A DNA stretch of 64,000 bases from Acidisoma sp. PAMC 29798. GTDB taxonomy: Bacteria; Pseudomonadota; Alphaproteobacteria; Acetobacterales; Acetobacteraceae. The stretch covers positions 682,001 through 746,000 of the forward strand of contig NZ_CP126994.1 of assembly GCF_030252425.1 (NCBI RefSeq). The letters are read 5' to 3'. The translations under genes were made by a program, and so were the position numbers. Positions 9,307 through 18,294 of the stretch are shown here, piece after piece (positions within the stretch are counted from its first letter, which is position 1; each line of letters opens with the position of its first letter). Under the pieces are notes generated by a model. That model ran no database searches and had not been told where the DNA came from. It saw only the letters and a list, made by a program, of their open reading frames with translations.

Positions 9307-10114
9307 CCTGAGTTTCGCGGCGATCGGTGGACGAACCGGGATTGCGCATCGGTATGTGAGTTATCCGTTCCATGTCACCAGCGCGTTGCGCAATGTGGGG
9401 CCAGATGCACAGGTGATTGTGCAATCGGTCTCGGGCGGGTTTTTCGGCGGCGAGGTGCTCGGCCAGCGCATTGCGGTGGGCGCAGGTGGACAAGCCACTG
9501 TGAGCTTTCCCTCCGCTGCCGTGGTTCATGCGCAGGGCGCGAAGGATGCGCCGCGGCAATCGGTTTTGCTGCATGCCGAGGCCGGCGCGACATTGGCCTA
9601 TCTGCCGCGCCCGCTGATCCTGTTTCCCGGCGGCGCGCTGATCCAGGCGATGGACATCACCGTCGCCGAGGGCAGTGCGGTCATGATGCGGGACGGCGTC
9701 TTGATGCATGATCCGCACGGCATGGCGGCGGCGGACCGCCGCTTGGACAGCCGCATCACGGTGCGGCGCGCATCGGGCCATATCATCGCCCTGGACCGGA
9801 TGCAGGTCACGGACGGGCTGATCGCGGCGGCGACCCCTGGTGTCACGCATGGGTTTCGCGCCTTCGGCAGTGTGTGGCTGATCCGACAGATGGATGTGCC
9901 GGCCTTGAAGGCGGCGGTGGCGGAGGCGTTTGCCCATGAGGACGCCTGTTATGTGTCGACGACCGCGTTGCGCGATGATGGCGGCGCGCTGATCCGCGTG
10001 GCCGCGCGGGACGGCGGTGATCTTGAAGTGGCGATGGACGCCATTCACCGCATCGTCGTTGATCCATCCACGGGGGAGACGCCCCAGGGCGCGCGATATC
10101 GCGATCAGCCATGA
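9269..10114 (+). CDS. ureD: Urease accessory protein UreD
   Basis: A scaffold protein of about 281 residues (UreD/UreH) that binds apourease and recruits UreF and UreG. Diagnostic segments are [39 protein letters not shown] and HGFRAFGS. It ends the operon, whereas ureD usually comes first. I used the ATG at 9269, overlapping ureG by 38 bp; it adds about eight residues before INQLDLSF, so a non-ATG start slightly downstream is possible. No nickel transporter gene is seen beside the operon. Confidence 0.88.
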   Translation: MLCARRCSINQLDLSFAAIGGRTGIAHRYVSYPFHVTSALRNVGPDAQVIVQSVSGGFFGGEVLGQRIAVGAGGQATVSFPSAAVVHAQGAKDAPRQSVLLHAEAGATLAYLPRPLILFPGGALIQAMDITVAEGSAVMMRDGVLMHDPHGMAAADRRLDSRITVRRASGHIIALDRMQVTDGLIAAATPGVTHGFRAFGSVWLIRQMDVPALKAAVAEAFAHEDACYVSTTALRDDGGALIRVAARDGGDLEVAMDAIHRIVVDPSTGETPQGARYRDQP

Positions 10115-10185
10115 CATGTCTTATCCGCCCGGCCTGGCACGATCCGTGCTAGACCTCCAACGGATGGCTGCGGGTATTGAGTGAA

Positions 10186-10878
10186 ATGGACGACGAGCAT
10201 TTTCTGTCACGGGCCTTTATCGAAGCCGGTGGCATCGAGACCTTGGTCGCGCAGGACGCGCCGGAGATGAAGATTCTCACCGAAGCCGAGCGCGCCGAGA
10301 CCCTGCGCACTACATTAGATGCCCGGCCGCCTGGCGCTGCCTGGCTATTCGGCTACGGCTCCCTGATCTGGAACCCGACCATTCGCAGTGTCGAGCGCCG
10401 TACCGCACGCATTGAAGGTTGGCATCGTGCCTTCTGCCTCGTCACCCGTGCGGGCCGCGGCTCTAAGGAGCATCCGGGGCTCGTCCTGGGCCTAGAGGAG
10501 GGTGGCAGCTGCACGGGTATGGCGCTGCGCATCGAGGATGACGTGCTGGAATATGAGTTGAGCCTGCTGTGGCGGCGGGAGATGCTGACCGGCGCCTATG
10601 TGCCGCGTTGGGTCGATTTGCTGGACGATCAGGGTGTGCGGTTCGGCAGCGCCGTCACCTTTACCGTGAATGTATTGGGCGAGCAGTACGCCGGCCACCT
10701 CGCCCGTTCCACGGTGATCGAGAGCCTGGCGACGGCAACCGGCACGCTCGGCAGCGCCGCCGATTACCTGTTCCGCACCTGTGACGGGCTCCGCATGTAT
10801 GGCATTCCCGATGCCGAGCTTGACCAGCTCGCGGCCGAGGTCGGCGCCGCGCAGGGTCAGGATGGTCTTAGGAGTTAA
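10186..10878 (+). CDS. ChaC-type gamma-glutamylcyclotransferase
   Basis: A 230-residue cytosolic enzyme of the ChaC family, which cleaves glutathione to 5-oxoproline and Cys-Gly. The ligand-binding signature is clear: WLFGYGSLIWNP near residue 55, with the family pattern GWHRAFCL following and the catalytic-type acidic segment YELSLLWRREM. I use the ATG at 10186; a TTG three codons upstream is an alternative. The gene follows ureD by 71 bp but has no link to urease. A 5-oxoprolinase that could consume its product is encoded about 40 kb away. Confidence 0.88.
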   Translation: MDDEHFLSRAFIEAGGIETLVAQDAPEMKILTEAERAETLRTTLDARPPGAAWLFGYGSLIWNPTIRSVERRTARIEGWHRAFCLVTRAGRGSKEHPGLVLGLEEGGSCTGMALRIEDDVLEYELSLLWRREMLTGAYVPRWVDLLDDQGVRFGSAVTFTVNVLGEQYAGHLARSTVIESLATATGTLGSAADYLFRTCDGLRMYGIPDAELDQLAAEVGAAQGQDGLRS

Positions 10879-10900
10879 AGACTACGATGCGGCGATGGCA

Positions 10901-10927
10901 GGGCGGAAAAGCGTAGCGCATTCCGCC
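10901..10927. repeat. Dispersed hairpin repeat, copy 1
   Basis: A 27-base element reading GGGCGGAAAA-GCGTAGCGCA-TTCCGCC, with arms GGCGGAA (10902-10908) and TTCCGCC (10921-10927). It lies between the convergent chaC and methyltransferase genes. Close copies lie at 34033-34102 (an inverted pair), 38090-38115 and 48073-48102. Because it folds on either strand it may act as a bidirectional transcription stop, although no T-run follows. Confidence 0.75.
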
Positions 10928-10937
10928 AAACCTCGGC

Positions 10938-11795
10938 CTAAGCCCGGGCGGACACCAGCCAGATGGCGCCGCCGAGGGTAATGCCCTTAGGACCGTCATA
11001 AGGGCGTAGCGCCTCTTTCACGGCCTCGCGGGCGCGCAACTGAACCTCCGGCTCGGCGACGGCCAAAAGACGCGAGAGCGGGCCCACCACACGGGTCGCG
11101 AATTCCGTGGCTGCGTCCAACTGGCCGGGCTCAGCGGTATGCATGGGCACATCGCGCGGGGTGAAGGTCACGTCCGTCCAGCCTGCGCCTTCCAATATGC
11201 CGCGCACACGCTCGGGCATGGAGAAGCCGAAAGGGCCCGGCGCCGTGGTGTCGATCGGTTCGGGGGGCGGCAGAAAAGGGTGCGCCGCCGTCATCGGGAT
11301 GGTGAACCAGGTGTTTTCCGGCAGCGGTCGCCAGACGGCACACAGCAGCCGGCCCCCGGGCTTCATGCCGCCGCGCAGGTTCGCGAAGGCCGCGACGGGA
11401 TCGGCGAAGAACATGACGCCAAAGCGGGAGAAGAGCAGATCGATGCCGGCCGCAGGGAAACCGTGGGTCGCGGCGTCCGATTCTTCCACATGCGCGTGAG
11501 CCAGGCCCTTGGACGCAATCCGCGCGTTGGCGCGGGCGACCATGGGCGCAGAGACATCAATCCCCAGAACACGGCCGGTCGGCCCGACCCCACGGGCCAG
11601 TTCCAGCACCGTGGCACCGCAACCGCACCCGATATCGATGACGCTCTCACCCGTGGCGGGTGCCGCCGCTGCCAGCGCCACCTCCGTCAGCGGCGTGAAG
11701 ACCGCGTCGATCCGTTCCTGGAACGACGTCCAGGTTTCGGCGGCGCGGTCGTTCCAATAGGCGATCTGGGCGGCGTTGCCGCCGCCCTCCGCCAT
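10938..11795 (-). CDS. Class I SAM-dependent methyltransferase
   Basis: A 285-residue methyltransferase of the UbiE-like/Methyltransf_25 type. The SAM-binding glycine loop VIDIGCGCGAT is near residue 52, followed by GIDVSAPMVARA (motif II) and DLLFSRFGVMFF (motif III/IV). The C-terminal half (ENTWFTIPM, ILEGAGWTDV) resembles family members of unknown substrate. The ATG at 11795 is 14 bp after the transaldolase stop, so the two probably share a transcript. The substrate is not recognisable. Confidence 0.85.
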   Translation of the reverse strand: MAEGGGNAAQIAYWNDRAAETWTSFQERIDAVFTPLTEVALAAAAPATGESVIDIGCGCGATVLELARGVGPTGRVLGIDVSAPMVARANARIASKGLAHAHVEESDAATHGFPAAGIDLLFSRFGVMFFADPVAAFANLRGGMKPGGRLLCAVWRPLPENTWFTIPMTAAHPFLPPPEPIDTTAPGPFGFSMPERVRGILEGAGWTDVTFTPRDVPMHTAEPGQLDAATEFATRVVGPLSRLLAVAEPEVQLRAREAVKEALRPYDGPKGITLGGAIWLVSARA

Positions 11796-11809
11796 GTCGC
11801 CGTCGGGGA

Positions 11810-12895
11810 TCAGGCGAGCACCTTGCTCTTGGACTTGATGGAGGCCATCAGCTCGTCCCAAGAGGCGACGAAGCCCTTGGCACCGGCCGATTGCAGTTCC
11901 ATCGACAGCTCGGTCAGGTCGATGCCGGCGCGCAGATGATTGGCGAGAACCTGCTCGCTGGTGCCGCCGTCGCGGGAAATGGCGACCGGGCCCGGGGCGC
12001 CATGATCGGCGAAGGCCAGCAGCGTGCCTTCCGGCATGGTGTTGACCGTGTTCGGGGACGCGAGGCCCGCCACATACAGCGTGTCAGAGGCTGCTTTGTC
12101 CTTTGTGCCGGTGCTCGCATACAGCAAACGCTGCGGCCGGGCGCCGACGTTCTCGAGGCGCTGCCAGCGGTCGCTGTCCAGCACATCGCGATAGGCCTTG
12201 TAGCACTGCTGACCCACGGCGAGGCCGAGCGTGTTCTTCATCTCGGCGGGCACCTTGCCGGTCACCGCGCCATCCCAACGGCTGATGAAGAGCGAGGCGA
12301 CGGAGCGGACGTCGGCCGACTTGCCTTCGGCGACCCGACGCTCCAGGCCGCGCATATAGGCGTCGGCCGCTGCCTTATAATGGTCGGTCGAGAACAGCAG
12401 CGTCACGTTGATCGGCACGCCAGCATAGATGGCGTCTTCGATCGCGGGAAGGCCTTCCTTGGTGCCGGGGATCTTGATGAAGAGGTTCGGCTTGTTGGCC
12501 TGCTGATGCAAAATCTTGCACTGATCGACCGTCGCCTTGGTGTCATAGGCGAAGACCGGCGAGACTTCGAGGGAGACGAAGCCGTCAACCGTTCCGGAAC
12601 GCTCATAGACGGGCAGGAAGAAATCGGCGGCGCGGCTGAGATCCTGCACGGCGAGCTTGAAGAACAGCTCCTCGCCTTCCAGACCATTGTCGAGCTGGCG
12701 ACGGATCTCTTCATCATACCAAGCGCTGTGGGAGATGGCGTTGTTGAAGATGGTGGGGTTCGACGTCAGGCCGGTGACCGACAATTCGTCGATATAGCGC
12801 TGGAGTGTGCCGCTATCGAGAAGATCGCGGGTGATATTGTCGAGCCAAAGGCTCTGCCCCAGACGATTGAGGTCCTTAGGTGCTTCAGAGGCCAT
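11810..12895 (-). CDS. tal: Transaldolase
   Basis: A 361-residue transaldolase (pentose phosphate pathway), the longer actinobacterial/cyanobacterial-like TalA form rather than the ~215-residue form. Diagnostic features are LSVTGLTSNPTIFNNAI near the N-terminus, SLEVSPVFAYDT, and LFIKIPGTKEG followed by GVPINVTLLFS, where the Lys of the IKIPGT strand is the Schiff-base residue. The start ATG is at 12895; an upstream in-frame start at 12973 would add 26 unconserved residues. It lies upstream of the methyltransferase on the same strand. Confidence 0.93.
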   Translation of the reverse strand: MASEAPKDLNRLGQSLWLDNITRDLLDSGTLQRYIDELSVTGLTSNPTIFNNAISHSAWYDEEIRRQLDNGLEGEELFFKLAVQDLSRAADFFLPVYERSGTVDGFVSLEVSPVFAYDTKATVDQCKILHQQANKPNLFIKIPGTKEGLPAIEDAIYAGVPINVTLLFSTDHYKAAADAYMRGLERRVAEGKSADVRSVASLFISRWDGAVTGKVPAEMKNTLGLAVGQQCYKAYRDVLDSDRWQRLENVGARPQRLLYASTGTKDKAASDTLYVAGLASPNTVNTMPEGTLLAFADHGAPGPVAISRDGGTSEQVLANHLRAGIDLTELSMELQSAGAKGFVASWDELMASIKSKSKVLA

Positions 12896-13057
12896 GATGT
12901 CGGTTCCTTTATGGCGAGTCAGGGGCCGCCGGATCGGCAGAGTTTTGCCCATGATCCCCGGCCGTCGCGGCAATGCAGGATAGTCTGAGTAAGGCTCCGT
13001 AGCACGTCTGGTGGAGGGCGAAAATGGGGCGCCGTCTGTGTTCCGGTCACGCTCGGG

Positions 13058-13095
13058 GTAACGGGGCGAGGTAACGGGGCGGGTGTAACGGGGCG
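13058..13095. repeat. Three direct repeats of GTAACGGGGCG
   Basis: GTAACGGGGCG occurs at 13058-13068, 13071-13081 and 13085-13095, spaced by 13 and 14 bases. The array lies in the 299-base divergent gap between transaldolase and the Ttg2-like gene. It could be an activator or repressor array or simple slippage; the gap holds no other feature I can support. Confidence 0.7.
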
Positions 13096-13194
13096 GGTGT
13101 CAGGCGTTCACCCTTCGGTTATACCCTTTCCCCTTGTGCCGGTTCCGCAGCGACCTGCCGGGGCTGGGGAAAAAATTGGCAACGGGAGCTGGAT

Positions 13195-13824
13195 ATGGCG
13201 ACGATATTAAGACGTGGCGTGCTGGCGATGGGCTTTTCCCTTGTTATCTTGCCGGCGGTGGCACGGGCCCAGGCTGAAAACCCCGTAACAGCGCCCATTA
13301 CGGCCTTCAGCGCCGCCCTGCTGTCTGTCATGAAGGCTGGCAACAGAACACCATTCCCGCAGCGCTATCAGATGCTCGCGCCAGCCGTGGACAGTGCCTT
13401 TGACCTGCAACGCATTCTGCGCGTCTCGGTCGGACCCTTGTGGAACAGCCTGCCGCCCGATCAGCAGCAGCGGCTGCTGAAGGTCTTTCGGGACTTCATC
13501 GTCGTGACCTATGTCTCGAACTTCCATTCCTACCGGAACCGGACGATCACCGTGTCCCCAACAACGCGCCCCGTCGGCATGGATCAGGTCGTGACGAGCA
13601 TTATCCAGAAGCCCAATCGCGATCCGCTGCGCATCGATTACGTGATGGGCCAGAGCGGCGGCGGCTGGAAAGTGCAAGATATTCTGCTGGACGGCACGAT
13701 CAGCCGCGTCGCGGTTCAGCGTTCAGACTTCACTGCCCTGGTGTCCAGGGGCGATGCCAGCCGGCTGATCGCGAACCTCAGTCAGAAGGTGGCGAGCCTG
13801 TCACACCAAACTATTTCGTCATAG
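13195..13824 (+). CDS. Periplasmic MlaC/Ttg2D-family lipid-binding protein (HpnM-like)
   Basis: A 209-residue secreted protein with a signal peptide (LRRGVLAMGFSLVILPAVARA, likely cleaved after AQA near residue 25). The mature part fits the Tol_Tol_Ttg2 fold: FDLQRILRVSVGPLWNSL, then FRDFIVVTYVSNF, then WKVQDILLDGTISRVAVQR. The family carries phospholipids or, in the HpnM subgroup, is associated with hopanoid traffic. No mla transport genes or hopanoid synthesis genes are beside it, so the lipid partner is unclear. The ATG follows GGGAGC. Confidence 0.82.
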   Translation: MATILRRGVLAMGFSLVILPAVARAQAENPVTAPITAFSAALLSVMKAGNRTPFPQRYQMLAPAVDSAFDLQRILRVSVGPLWNSLPPDQQQRLLKVFRDFIVVTYVSNFHSYRNRTITVSPTTRPVGMDQVVTSIIQKPNRDPLRIDYVMGQSGGGWKVQDILLDGTISRVAVQRSDFTALVSRGDASRLIANLSQKVASLSHQTISS

Positions 13825-13846
13825 AAGCATCATCGAACAGCTATAG

Positions 13847-13868
13847 CGGCGGCCGGTGTCGGCCGCCG
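13847..13868. terminator. Strong GC hairpin between two genes
   Basis: A perfect 9-bp stem, CGGCGGCCG (13847-13855) with CGGCCGCCG (13860-13868), and a GTGT loop. It lies in the 71-bp gap between the Ttg2-like gene and the TIM-barrel gene. There is no T-tract, so it may be an attenuating or RNA-stabilising structure rather than a classical terminator. Confidence 0.55.
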
Positions 13869-13895
13869 ACGCGTCTTGCGCTTAGGGAGGTCACT

Positions 13896-14954
13896 ATGCC
13901 CGCAACAATGCAGGGCCCCGGTATTTTTCTGGCTCAATTCCTGGGCGATCAACCGCCCTTCAACGCCCTCCCTGATATTGCCGCCTGGGCCGCCGGCCTC
14001 GGCTACACGGGCGTGCAACTGCCGACCTGGGACCCGCGCCTGATTGATCTTCGCCTCGCCGCCGAGTCGAAGGATTACTGCCAAGAGATCAGCGGCATCT
14101 GCGCGGCGGCCGGTTTGGCCGTGACCGAGCTATCGACCCATCTCCAGGGCCAATTGGTCGCGGTTCATCCGGCTTATAGTGAGGTCTTCGACAGCTTCGC
14201 CCCGCCTCAGGTGCGGGGACGACCGGACGCCCGCCAGGAATGGGCGGTCGATCAACTGATGCTCGCGGCCCGCGCATCTCGCAATTTCGGCCTTGGTGCG
14301 CATGTGAGCTTTTCCGGCGCACTCGCCTGGCCGTTCTTGTACCCCTGGCCGCAGCGCCCGGCAGGGCTCATCGACACGGCTTTCGCCGAGTTGGCGCGCC
14401 GCTGGCACCCCATCCTGGACGCCTTCGAGGATGCAGGCTGCAACCTCTGCTACGAACTTCATCCCGGTGAGGATCTGCATGACGGCGTCACCTTCGAGCG
14501 TTTTCTCGACTCGGTCGGCGGCCATGCGCGATGCATGATTAACTATGATCCATCCCATTTCTTGCTGCAGCAGCTCGATTATTTGGCGTTCATTGACATC
14601 TATCATAGCCGCATCGGCGCCTTTCACGTCAAAGACGCCGAGTTCAATCCCAGCGGCCGCGCCGGCGTCTATGGCGGATTCGAATCCTGGGTGAACCGCG
14701 CTGGGCGCTTCCGGTCCTTGGGTGACGGCCAGGTGGACTTCACGGGCGTTTTCTCGAGACTCGCGCAACATGGCTATAGGGGTTGGGCGGTGCTGGAGTG
14801 GGAATGTGCTCTCAAAAGTCCCGATCAAGGTGCCGCCGAGGGCGCGCCGTTCATCGCATCGCATATTATTACGACAACCGAACGGGCCTTCGACGACTTC
14901 GCGGCGAGCGGGGTCGATCAGTCCGCGAACAACAGATTGCTGGGTTTGCAGTAA
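13896..14954 (+). CDS. Sugar phosphate isomerase/epimerase-like TIM-barrel protein
   Basis: A 352-residue member of the xylose-isomerase-like TIM-barrel (AP_endonuc_2) family. Putative metal-binding residues appear in order: CYELHPGEDLHDG (Glu and His), MINYDPSHF (Asp, His), IGAFHVKDAEF (His, Asp) and WAVLEWEC (Glu). Members isomerise or epimerise keto-sugars such as inositol derivatives. The start ATG follows AGGGAGG by 6 bp. No neighbour identifies the substrate; the partner Gfo/Idh oxidoreductase often found with this family is absent. Confidence 0.85.
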   Translation: MPATMQGPGIFLAQFLGDQPPFNALPDIAAWAAGLGYTGVQLPTWDPRLIDLRLAAESKDYCQEISGICAAAGLAVTELSTHLQGQLVAVHPAYSEVFDSFAPPQVRGRPDARQEWAVDQLMLAARASRNFGLGAHVSFSGALAWPFLYPWPQRPAGLIDTAFAELARRWHPILDAFEDAGCNLCYELHPGEDLHDGVTFERFLDSVGGHARCMINYDPSHFLLQQLDYLAFIDIYHSRIGAFHVKDAEFNPSGRAGVYGGFESWVNRAGRFRSLGDGQVDFTGVFSRLAQHGYRGWAVLEWECALKSPDQGAAEGAPFIASHIITTTERAFDDFAASGVDQSANNRLLGLQ

Positions 14955-15261
14955 AAAGAAACGACTGCTCTCTTCGATTTTTGTCGACAAAAATGCCATA
15001 CATATGAGGCTCTGATCAATTTAAGGATCGGAGCCTCTACACTGTCGACAGACAGGGCGGTTATTATTGCAGCCCAAGAATGTTCTCTCATGCCGTGATC
15101 ATGGAGATCAGGGCATCGAAGCGTCCGTTCCTCCCGCTACGTGAAACGCGAAACTCTGCACTGCGTCGAAGAATATCAAGATCCAAGCTCACGAGGACTT
15201 GAATATTCTATATGTACTGAGGCAGAAGCTGTTTTTCACTAAGCAAAAGGAAAATTGGTTT
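14955..15261. other. 307-base intergenic region with a hairpin at 15006-15037
   Basis: I see no gene here. The main structure is an inverted repeat, GAGGCTCTGATC (15006-15017) pairing with GATCGGAGCCTC (15026-15037) with one T-G wobble and an 8-base loop, a plausible terminator for the upstream gene although no T-run follows. The remainder up to the HU start is relatively AT-rich and probably holds the hup promoter; I cannot place -35 and -10 boxes with confidence. Confidence 0.6.
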
Positions 15262-15531
15262 ATGTCAAAAGCGTTTATTGCCGCTGTCCTTCAAGACTCG
15301 GCCGAACTGACCGGCGTTGCCGCCAATCGCGCGGCGGCCGATCTGATCGCGGCCATTATTAAAGAGATCAAGACGACAGGCGGCTTTACCCTTCCGAGCT
15401 TCGGCACGTTCCGCGTTGCCAAGACGAAGGCACGCAAAGGCTTGAACCCGCGCACCGGCGAGTCGATCAAGGTGAAGGCCGGCAAGACCGTGCGCTTCAA
15501 GGCCTCGCCGACACTCAAGAAGGCGGTCTGA
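15262..15531 (+). CDS. HU family DNA-binding protein
   Basis: An 89-residue nucleoid protein that bends DNA as a dimer. It shows the HU/IHF pattern: helical N-terminal half (MSKAFIAAVLQDSAELTG), then GGFTLPSFGTFRV, the beta-arm region KARKGLNPRTGESIKVKA, and KTVRFKASPTLKKAV at the end. The arm carries the NPRTGE-type minor-groove loop with its intercalating Pro. The ATG follows AAAGGA; 21 codons of possible upstream reading frame do not match the family. It appears monocistronic. Confidence 0.95.
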   Translation: MSKAFIAAVLQDSAELTGVAANRAAADLIAAIIKEIKTTGGFTLPSFGTFRVAKTKARKGLNPRTGESIKVKAGKTVRFKASPTLKKAV

Positions 15532-15552
15532 CAACCGTCATCGGGATCAGGG

Positions 15553-15570
15553 TGCGGGCGCTTTCCCGCA
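15553..15570. terminator. Hairpin downstream of HU gene
   Basis: TGCGGG (15553-15558) pairs with CCCGCA (15565-15570) around a CGCTTT loop, 22 bp after the HU stop. A terminator role is plausible from position; there is no clear T-run. Confidence 0.45.
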
Positions 15571-15701
15571 TCGGCCCGGTGTTGATACGCCGTACTCGTT
15601 TTCCTGTTATGCTGCGGTGATGCACAGCATATTTGCGCTTGTGCGGCGGTGCCACTCGGTGCCCTATCTGCAGCGCGACACATCAAAACAGGGGAACGAT
15701 C

Positions 15702-15839
15702 ATGGGCAAAGGCGACAATCAACGCAGCAACCGTGAGGCTAAAAAGCCGAAGGCCGACAAGAAGATCGAGAAAACAAGCTCGACCTTCATCAAGCCGGCC
15801 GACGCGCGCAAGCCGAGCGCCAAGCCACCCGCGAAATAG
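15702..15839 (+). CDS. Small basic Lys-rich protein (45 aa)
   Basis: A 45-residue, strongly basic and probably disordered protein beginning MGKGDNQRSNREAKKPKADKK, with a second Lys/Pro-rich end (ARKPSAKPPAK). Similar short MGKG-type Lys-rich proteins recur in alpha-proteobacteria, with no function known to me. A good AGGGGAAC ribosome site lies just upstream of the ATG. Composition suggests nucleic-acid or ribosome association, which is speculation. Confidence 0.7.
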   Translation: MGKGDNQRSNREAKKPKADKKIEKTSSTFIKPADARKPSAKPPAK

Positions 15840-15978
15840 CGGGCGGTTCGTCGCCGATCATCCTGTCACGCCCGGTGTGTGAGCAGGGCGGTCGGCGCTG
15901 GTGTGGCTTTTCGGGGATTTGCGGCAGCGTCTACGCGCATTCCCGAAGGTCTGACCTTATGACCTGGAGCCACACGGC

Positions 15979-16641
15979 ATGATCATTGTCCATCACCTCA
16001 ACAACTCCCGCTCCCAGCGCGTGCTCTGGCTGCTGGAGGAGTTGGGCCTGCCGTATGAGATCAAGCGGTATCAGCGCAACCCGAAAACTATGCTGGCGCC
16101 GCCGGAATTGCTGGCGGTGCATCCCTTGGGCAAATCGCCGGTGATCACCGACGGCGGCCATACCGTGGCTGAAACCGGCGCCATCATGGAGTATATCGTC
16201 TCTCGTTACGGTGGCGGTCGCATGGGTGCGCCGACAGACGAAGAGGGTCAGCTGCGTTATACCTATTGGATGCATTTCGCCGAAGGCTCCGCCATGCCGC
16301 CTTTGGTCATGACCTTGCTGTTCGGCGAAATACCCAAGCGCGTGCCGTTTCCGCTGCGACCCTTTGCAAAGCTGATCGGTGGTGGCGTCACCAGCAGCTA
16401 TCTGCGCCCGACGATCGCCAAGCAGCTCGACCTCATGGAAGCGGAGCTTGGCAAAAGCGCGTGGTTCGCGGGAGCAAACCTCACCGCCGCCGATGTCATG
16501 ATGAGCTTTCCGCTGGAGGCCGCAGGTGCCCGAATCGGGCTGACGGCATACCCGAAACTCGAAGCCTGGGTCGCGACCATTCATGGCCGAGCGGCCTATC
16601 GCCGGGCGCTGGAGAAGGGCGGGGCTTACGCTTACGCCTGA
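15979..16641 (+). CDS. Glutathione S-transferase family protein
   Basis: A 220-residue two-domain GST. The N-terminal thioredoxin-like domain shows NNSRSQRVLWLLEEL and the cis-Pro glutathione site GKSPVITDGG followed by AETGAIMEYI. The helical C-terminal domain contains WFAGANLTAADVMMSFPLE, the N-capping-box region typical of the fold. This resembles GSTs of the YfcG-like or beta type of unknown substrate. The ATG at 15979 begins directly with the first strand (MIIVHHLNNS). It is convergent with the glycosyltransferase gene, with a 3-bp gap. Confidence 0.9.
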   Translation: MIIVHHLNNSRSQRVLWLLEELGLPYEIKRYQRNPKTMLAPPELLAVHPLGKSPVITDGGHTVAETGAIMEYIVSRYGGGRMGAPTDEEGQLRYTYWMHFAEGSAMPPLVMTLLFGEIPKRVPFPLRPFAKLIGGGVTSSYLRPTIAKQLDLMEAELGKSAWFAGANLTAADVMMSFPLEAAGARIGLTAYPKLEAWVATIHGRAAYRRALEKGGAYAYA

Positions 16642-16644
16642 CGC

Positions 16645-18201
16645 TTAAGGCTCATTGCTTGCGACAAGCGGCGGTGTCGCGAACAGCCGCATGGTGATGA
16701 GATCACCTTCGCGAATTTCCCCGATCGCACGGCCGAGCGGTTCAATGATGCGCGCGAAACTTTTGGCGGTGGTGTGGTCGGCCTGGCCGACATTGCCATA
16801 GACGGCCCAGACCCTGCCGCCCGCGCTGATGCGCTGCGCCGCCTTGAAAACATCCGTGGTCCAGCGTCCGTCTGGCAGAGCGTCACCCTGCCGGCTGAGG
16901 AAGAAGTCCATCATCGTGATCGGACCGCGATCGGGCACCAGCATGATGTCACCCGGTTCCATCACCTGACGCAGGGTAACGGCCGCCAGATCCCAGCGCG
17001 GCTTTGTTTCCGTCTGGTAATAAGGGGCCAGATTGACGAGGGCGAGCAGCAGGACCGCGAAAGCGCCTGCGCTCCGCCAACGCGGTGGCAGAAGATTGAT
17101 GCCAAGACCCACGAAAACCAGGAACGGCAAGGCGCCCCAGATCAGGTAACGCGGCATCCAGAGCGGTTTGACGATGGAAATGCCGAGGATGGTGAGCGGC
17201 GGCACGAGGGCGACGATGGCAAGTGCCAGTAGCAGCGTCCAGCGTGTCTTTTTCCCCGATGAGCGCCCGCGCAGGGTGATTGCCCCCATGGCCGCGAGCA
17301 GCAGGATCAGAATGCCGAAACCGGGGATGGCAGCGGGGAAGAGGTGGAAATTGATCAGCCGCGCGCTGCGCATGAAATAGAGCGACTTGAGGGTGGAGGT
17401 GAAGCTCTTGACCGTCACGGCCGGAACCCAGTCGGTGGCATTCGCCATCTTGCCATGTGTGGCCACCGCCATGGCCCCGAACCACGGCAGCGTCAGCAGC
17501 AGGACGATGGCTTGCGCCGTCAGCCAGCGGATGACGAAGCGGCGCCGATCGACACGGTCGTCCAGCGTGATGACGATCGCCGCGAGATTGGCCGAAATCA
17601 GCCAGAAGAAGGCGATGCTGAGGACATTGAGGGCGGCAATAGTGCCGATCGTATACAGCAGCCACGGCGCTACACCGTTGCCCTGTTTACCCCAGGGTGC
17701 GCCTGCGGCGGCGGGGTCCCGCGCCAATTGCACCAGGCCGAGCAGCCCGACCGTCATCATCAGGATGACGAACGTATAGGACCGCGCTTCCTGTCCGTAT
17801 TGTACTTGGAGCGGAGACAGCGCCAGAAGCATGCCGGCGACGAGGCCGGCGCGTGCGCCACCCAGCGCCCGTCCGATCAGAAAGAGCATGGCGCAAGAGG
17901 CCGCGCCGAAGATGGCGGAGGGCATGCGCAGCACCGCCTCCGTCAAACCTAGGCGGCCGAGCGCCGAGGTGATGACGAAGTAGGACGGTAGGTGATGATG
18001 GGAGAGGGAATCGCTCACCATGCCCGAGAAAGACAGGCTCGACCGGGTGACCGTGGTCACTTCGTCGAGCCAGAAGGGCATGCTGCCGATGCCGTAGAAG
18101 CGTGCGACCAGACCGACGGCGAAGACGGCGCAGAAGAGCAGGACGGCGGTCTGCGTTTCCCGACGCCAGAACGGCACGCGATCAGGCATGGCGGCGGACA
18201 T
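16645..18201 (-). CDS. GT39/ArnT-like membrane glycosyltransferase
   Basis: A 518-residue polytopic protein of the dolichyl-phosphate-mannose mannosyltransferase superfamily (GT-C fold). Near the N-terminus, after the first membrane segment, comes FWLDEVTTV, carrying the Asp-Glu pair expected in the first periplasmic loop. About ten further hydrophobic helices follow (LVAGMLLALSPLQVQYGQEARSY region and others) and a short soluble C-terminus. It would transfer a sugar from a polyprenyl-phosphate donor to a periplasmic acceptor. No polysaccharide genes are adjacent, so the acceptor is unknown. Confidence 0.82.
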   Translation of the reverse strand: MSAAMPDRVPFWRRETQTAVLLFCAVFAVGLVARFYGIGSMPFWLDEVTTVTRSSLSFSGMVSDSLSHHHLPSYFVITSALGRLGLTEAVLRMPSAIFGAASCAMLFLIGRALGGARAGLVAGMLLALSPLQVQYGQEARSYTFVILMMTVGLLGLVQLARDPAAAGAPWGKQGNGVAPWLLYTIGTIAALNVLSIAFFWLISANLAAIVITLDDRVDRRRFVIRWLTAQAIVLLLTLPWFGAMAVATHGKMANATDWVPAVTVKSFTSTLKSLYFMRSARLINFHLFPAAIPGFGILILLLAAMGAITLRGRSSGKKTRWTLLLALAIVALVPPLTILGISIVKPLWMPRYLIWGALPFLVFVGLGINLLPPRWRSAGAFAVLLLALVNLAPYYQTETKPRWDLAAVTLRQVMEPGDIMLVPDRGPITMMDFFLSRQGDALPDGRWTTDVFKAAQRISAGGRVWAVYGNVGQADHTTAKSFARIIEPLGRAIGEIREGDLITMRLFATPPLVASNEP

Positions 18202-18294
18202 GGTCTCTCCCCAGCGGTCGCTTCTTATTGGCCGCAATTGCGGCGGCTTTGGCGCCGGTTGGTAAGCGTTCCTGCCGGTCGCGGCACCACTCTC

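Noticed and set aside
9224-10117. Minus-strand frame opposite ureD
   Set aside because: The plus-strand UreD motifs are clear; the antisense frame has no recognisable domain.
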